Source: Bacteroidales bacterium GP4
Lineage (GTDB): Bacteria; Bacteroidota; Bacteroidia; Bacteroidales; Muribaculaceae
Assembly: GCA_001701065.1 (NCBI GenBank)
Contig: DAAL01000260.1
Span: forward strand, 1 to 7,550
Length of the DNA stretch: 7,550 bases
Reading direction: 5' to 3'
How positions within the stretch are numbered: position 1 is the first letter of the stretch; each line of letters begins with the position of its first letter. Shown piece by piece: positions 5,401-7,550 of the stretch. Made by a program: the position numbers and the translations under genes. The notes beneath the pieces are model-generated. The model was not told where the DNA came from and ran no database searches. It was given only the letters and a program-made list of their open reading frames with translations.

Positions 5401-5479
5401 GAAACTGTTTAATCTATTTCTAAGAGTCGGTCCGGATGCCCACGACTACACCGTAGCGTCCGCTACTCCGAGAGGGTGA
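5393..5479 (+). other. Convergent junction with a doubtful 28-codon ORF
   Basis: The nuclease gene (plus) and the fimbrillin-like gene (minus) end only 62 bases apart. An ATG at 5393 overlapping the nuclease stop opens a 28-codon frame (begins M-F-K-K-L-F-N-L-F-L) that runs into the 3' end of the fimbrillin-like gene; I do not call it a gene. The gap holds AGTCG/CGACT arms (5425-5429 and 5443-5447) and GTAGCG/CGCTAC (5453-5458 and 5461-5466, covering the minus-strand stop). No T-run follows in either direction, so no intrinsic terminator is seen and transcripts may overlap. Composition turns sharply from A/T-rich to G/C-richer near 5425, probably the right border of the acquired segment. Confidence 0.4.
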
Positions 5480-6308
5480 TGTTGACGTTATTGTTGGCGT
5501 CCATGAAAAAAGTGTGCCATGAAAATGGCTGTTCCGCGCTTGTCCCGTCACGACGGTTAATCGCTATCACCGCATCGCCGGGCGTAAGCTGTGGGATAAC
5601 GAAAAGATTCCTGTTCTCCTCCGCTATTGCGCCATCCTCCACCGGAATAACATAACTGCTCTTCTCGGCATCTCCTCCCCACGGACCGGTAAGCTCCCAT
5701 GTCATCTTATCGGGCACAAACACCCCGCTGCTCCACAGGTTACGGAATTCGATGGAGCTTACATTGCTTGCGTCCCCTATCAGATTAATCTTTACCCACG
5801 CCAGAATGTGACGGAACGTGAGCTTAACGCTTTGCTGCGGAGTCGCATGATAGTTGCACACCTCGCTTAGAGCATATATCAGGTCTTTTTGTTCCTTTAC
5901 ATCGCTCTTCACTTTGTAATAGTAAGTCTGCTGCTGTGGATTATTGACCCAGTAATTCACAAGAAAGAAATCTTCGGCAGGGACACCATAATAAGCGCAG
6001 AACTGCATAGGTTCGCCCCTCGGAGGCCAGTAATAAGGCTGATCGGTACCCCAACTGCCGTCGCTCCTACGCTTGACTGTGACATCCATGTACTCGTAGC
6101 TGTCCACCACGTAGCCCTTCAGCGGAAACTCTGACATGCTGTAAGCTGACACCGGAGTGCCTCGGCTTAACGACTCACCGGCGGAGAACGTGATGGGCAC
6201 ACGGCTCTCCCCCTCATCGGGAATAGGGCTGTCGGAACTCTCGCATCCGCTCCATAATGCCGTTGTTCCAAGCAGCATAACGGTCAATATTTTATTCATC
6301 ATTCCCAT
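5463..6308 (-). CDS. Fimbrillin-like (Mfa-like) surface lipoprotein
   Basis: A 281-residue lipoprotein. A short hydrophobic signal (about 5-21) ends at the lipobox A-L-W-S-G-C with Cys22; the acidic residues after it (E-S-S-D, then D-E-G-E) resemble the Bacteroidetes lipoprotein export signal that sends lipoproteins to the cell surface. The mature part has fimbrillin-family hallmarks: P-Y-Y-W-P near a G-E-P-M-Q-F-C-A-Y-Y-G strand (91-108), Q-K-D-L-I-Y-A (140-146), V-K-L-T-F-R-H-I-L-A-W-V-K-I (161-174) and L-F-V-I-P-Q (235-240). These belong to the Mfa1/FimA-like beta-sandwich proteins used as pilus subunits, tips or anchors. It overlaps the upstream gene; ATG starts at 6308, 6302 and 6299 are all possible, and 6302 would give a classic ATGA overlap with that gene's stop. 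No methionine-rich or enzyme motifs are seen. The exact role, pilus part or other adhesin, is not determined. Confidence 0.85.
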   Translation of the reverse strand: MGMMNKILTVMLLGTTALWSGCESSDSPIPDEGESRVPITFSAGESLSRGTPVSAYSMSEFPLKGYVVDSYEYMDVTVKRRSDGSWGTDQPYYWPPRGEPMQFCAYYGVPAEDFFLVNYWVNNPQQQTYYYKVKSDVKEQKDLIYALSEVCNYHATPQQSVKLTFRHILAWVKINLIGDASNVSSIEFRNLWSSGVFVPDKMTWELTGPWGGDAEKSSYVIPVEDGAIAEENRNLFVIPQLTPGDAVIAINRRDGTSAEQPFSWHTFFMDANNNVNITLSE

Positions 6309-7312
6309 ACATTCGTTTCAGCGTCCCAACGCCATTGTTCTTCTACATCAAATGTTATTCCTGACAATTCGTCGCCGTCATTGCCCAACACATTAGCCGG
6401 GGTGAGGTGCGCGATGAAATTATAGGATTTTCCCATTTCGTAATTGATTGGAGGCAATTTCATGGAATGGGAACAAGAATAGGTCAACTCCTTAAACTGG
6501 TCAAGATTGCCGTCAGGACAATAAAAAAGCTGAGTCTGAAACGTCATATTCACCTCTCCCCTCTCGCCCGGCAGGACAAATATCGGGTCCGTCCTGTAAG
6601 GGATGTCCACATACGCCTGTCCTCGGCTGAAACCTATGTGAGTATCGTACCAACTCTCCACCCGCCAATGTGCCCCTTCATCCGAAACGGTAAGAGTCCC
6701 CACCGTGAGCGGGTCTAAAATCACTCCATAATCGACATTAATCACATAATAGGGATTCACAAGTTCGTTGATAAACGTGAACCGCACTTGCGAAAGCAGA
6801 TGCCGGAAATTAAACTTCACCGGAGCCATACTCGCGGGAAGCTCTTTTGGAGTGGTTATAACGTCAGGCACGGCTGCTATCAGATCGACCTTCCCGGCTG
6901 ACTTGGGGACATTGAAGCCAAGCAGGCATTTTTCGTAAGGAGTGCCGGCATTTTCTATCGTCACATTCCAGGCATCGCTCCCTGCCGGCGCAATTCCATA
7001 GAACCGGTAATCCTTCTCAGGCTCCCAGTATTTTGAGCCGGGATAGTTCCACTTGCCGTCAGTAAGCGTCAATGTCACGTCATCAAACAACAAAGAAGAG
7101 GCTCCGCTCACGCTTCCGTAAACGGATACCTCTTTAAGATTTGTCAATGTAAGTTCACCTCCGGAATAACCGGCTGACGCATTCTCAAATTCCAGCTTCG
7201 ACGAGGATGAGGAGTCGCCTGGTCCCGAATAAATGTCATCGGAACCACATCCCCAAGTGATTGATCCGGTCAATCCCATGAGGAATAAAAATATCGCTTT
7301 TTCCCCTTTCAT
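6299..7312 (-). CDS. Fimbrillin-like (Mfa-like) surface lipoprotein
   Basis: A 337-residue lipoprotein. The signal peptide (1-21) ends at S-I-T-W-G-C with Cys22, followed by G-S-D-D, close to the S-D-D-D-type surface-export signal known from Bacteroides, then a serine-rich linker with five serines (34-38). The fold hallmarks are K-Y-W-E-P-E-K-D-Y-R-F-Y-G-I-A-P (94-109), V-D-L-I-A-A (142-147), F-N-F-R-H-L-L-S-Q-V-R-F-T-F (167-180), P-I-F-V-L-P-G (243-249) and a late Y-N-F-I-A-H-L (297-303), all in the order seen in fimbrillin-family proteins. The C-terminal tail G-I-T-F-D-V-E-E-Q-W is also typical. It is the middle gene of three on this strand, 28 bases after the previous one and overlapping the next by up to 10 bases, so they are probably one operon. 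A structural or accessory subunit of a surface fimbria is likely. Divergence between the two complete proteins suggests different subunits, not a recent duplication. Confidence 0.87.
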   Translation of the reverse strand: MKGEKAIFLFLMGLTGSITWGCGSDDIYSGPGDSSSSSKLEFENASAGYSGGELTLTNLKEVSVYGSVSGASSLLFDDVTLTLTDGKWNYPGSKYWEPEKDYRFYGIAPAGSDAWNVTIENAGTPYEKCLLGFNVPKSAGKVDLIAAVPDVITTPKELPASMAPVKFNFRHLLSQVRFTFINELVNPYYVINVDYGVILDPLTVGTLTVSDEGAHWRVESWYDTHIGFSRGQAYVDIPYRTDPIFVLPGERGEVNMTFQTQLFYCPDGNLDQFKELTYSCSHSMKLPPINYEMGKSYNFIAHLTPANVLGNDGDELSGITFDVEEQWRWDAETNVWE

Positions 7313-7340
7313 CCCTGTTATATGAAAATGTCATGCCATG

Positions 7341-7550
7341 TTACGGCAATACGGGAGTGCCTACTTCCTCGTCAGTCCAGTCGTTTACCTTATCGACCTC
7401 AAATTCTATAAGGTTCAAGCCCCCGTCAGGATTGACATTACCGGCATTGATTGCGGCATTATAGTTGTAGCAATAACCCATGTTCATGTCAAAGGTAGGC
7501 AATGCAAGTCCGTTATGGTTATAAGTAGCCATCAGTGAGTTGCCGTTGTA
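7341..7550 (-). CDS. C-terminal end of a further lipoprotein or fimbrillin-like protein (cut by window edge)
   Basis: The minus-strand frame is open from the right edge to a stop at 7341-7343, so only the last 69 residues are present; the ATG at 7532 is internal, since Y-N-G-N-S-L is encoded before it. The tail reads G-Y-C-Y-N-Y-N-A-A-I-N-A-G-N, then L-N-L-I-E-F-E-V-D-K-V-N-D-W and ends V-G-T-P-V-L-P. A final beta-strand G-x-x-Y-x-Y followed by an I-x-F-x-V-x-x-V-x-x-W segment is the usual ending of fimbrillin-family proteins, and it parallels the tail of the next gene (G-I-T-F-D-V-E-E-Q-W). It lies 28 bases upstream of that gene and should be in the same operon. Family assignment rests on the short tail and on context. 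Confidence 0.65.
   Translation of the reverse strand, partial: YNGNSLMATYNHNGLALPTFDMNMGYCYNYNAAINAGNVNPDGGLNLIEFEVDKVNDWTDEEVGTPVLP

Noticed and set aside
6157..6718. Plus-strand open frames opposite the fimbrillin-like genes
   Set aside because: They are shadows of well-supported minus-strand lipoprotein genes and lack signal peptides or motifs.
1..7550. CRISPR array, tRNA, rRNA or insertion sequence
   Set aside because: No regularly spaced repeats, cloverleaf-like stretch, rRNA-like sequence or transposase motif was seen on either strand.

Overview
The window looks like a Bacteroidales chromosome (Bacteroides, Prevotella or Muribaculaceae type; I cannot place it lower). The evidence is an inositol-lipid gene group of the Bacteroidetes kind, promoters with the Bacteroidetes -7 box TAnnTTTG, A/T-rich translation start regions without strong Shine-Dalgarno sequences, and a run of fimbrillin-like lipoproteins.

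Layout. (1) Bases 1-2855, plus strand: the 3' end of a probable CDP-alcohol phosphatidyltransferase overlaps a HAD-family phosphatase. After a 231-base gap with its own promoter and a 5' stem-loop comes a complete Bacteroidetes-type myo-inositol-phosphate synthase, closed by a strong intrinsic terminator. Together they fit making inositol phosphate, moving it onto a lipid and removing a phosphate on the way to inositol (sphingo)lipids. (2) Bases about 2960-3700: a hicA-hicB toxin-antitoxin pair. The 59-codon hicA is easily missed. Its promoter sits in two inverted-repeat pairs built from one AATAATAGAA-like half-site, probably the HicB operator. (3) Bases about 3700-5424: an A/T-rich, probably acquired restriction-modification pair, a D12/Dam-class adenine-N6 methyltransferase followed after one base by a winged-helix-like HNH nuclease with a cysteine cluster. 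The methylase appears to be transcribed leaderless from a -7 box just before its ATG. (4) Bases 5463-7550, minus strand: two complete and one partial fimbrillin-like (Mfa-like) lipoprotein genes, tightly spaced or overlapping, whose promoter lies beyond the right edge.

Regions 2 and 3 form a small defence/addiction cassette between a conserved lipid locus and a variable surface-protein locus. I found no tRNA, rRNA, CRISPR array, transposase or integrase. The most useful leads are the HAD phosphatase as a candidate inositol-phosphate or phosphatidylinositol-phosphate phosphatase, the hicAB operator layout, and the methylase/HNH pair of unknown specificity.
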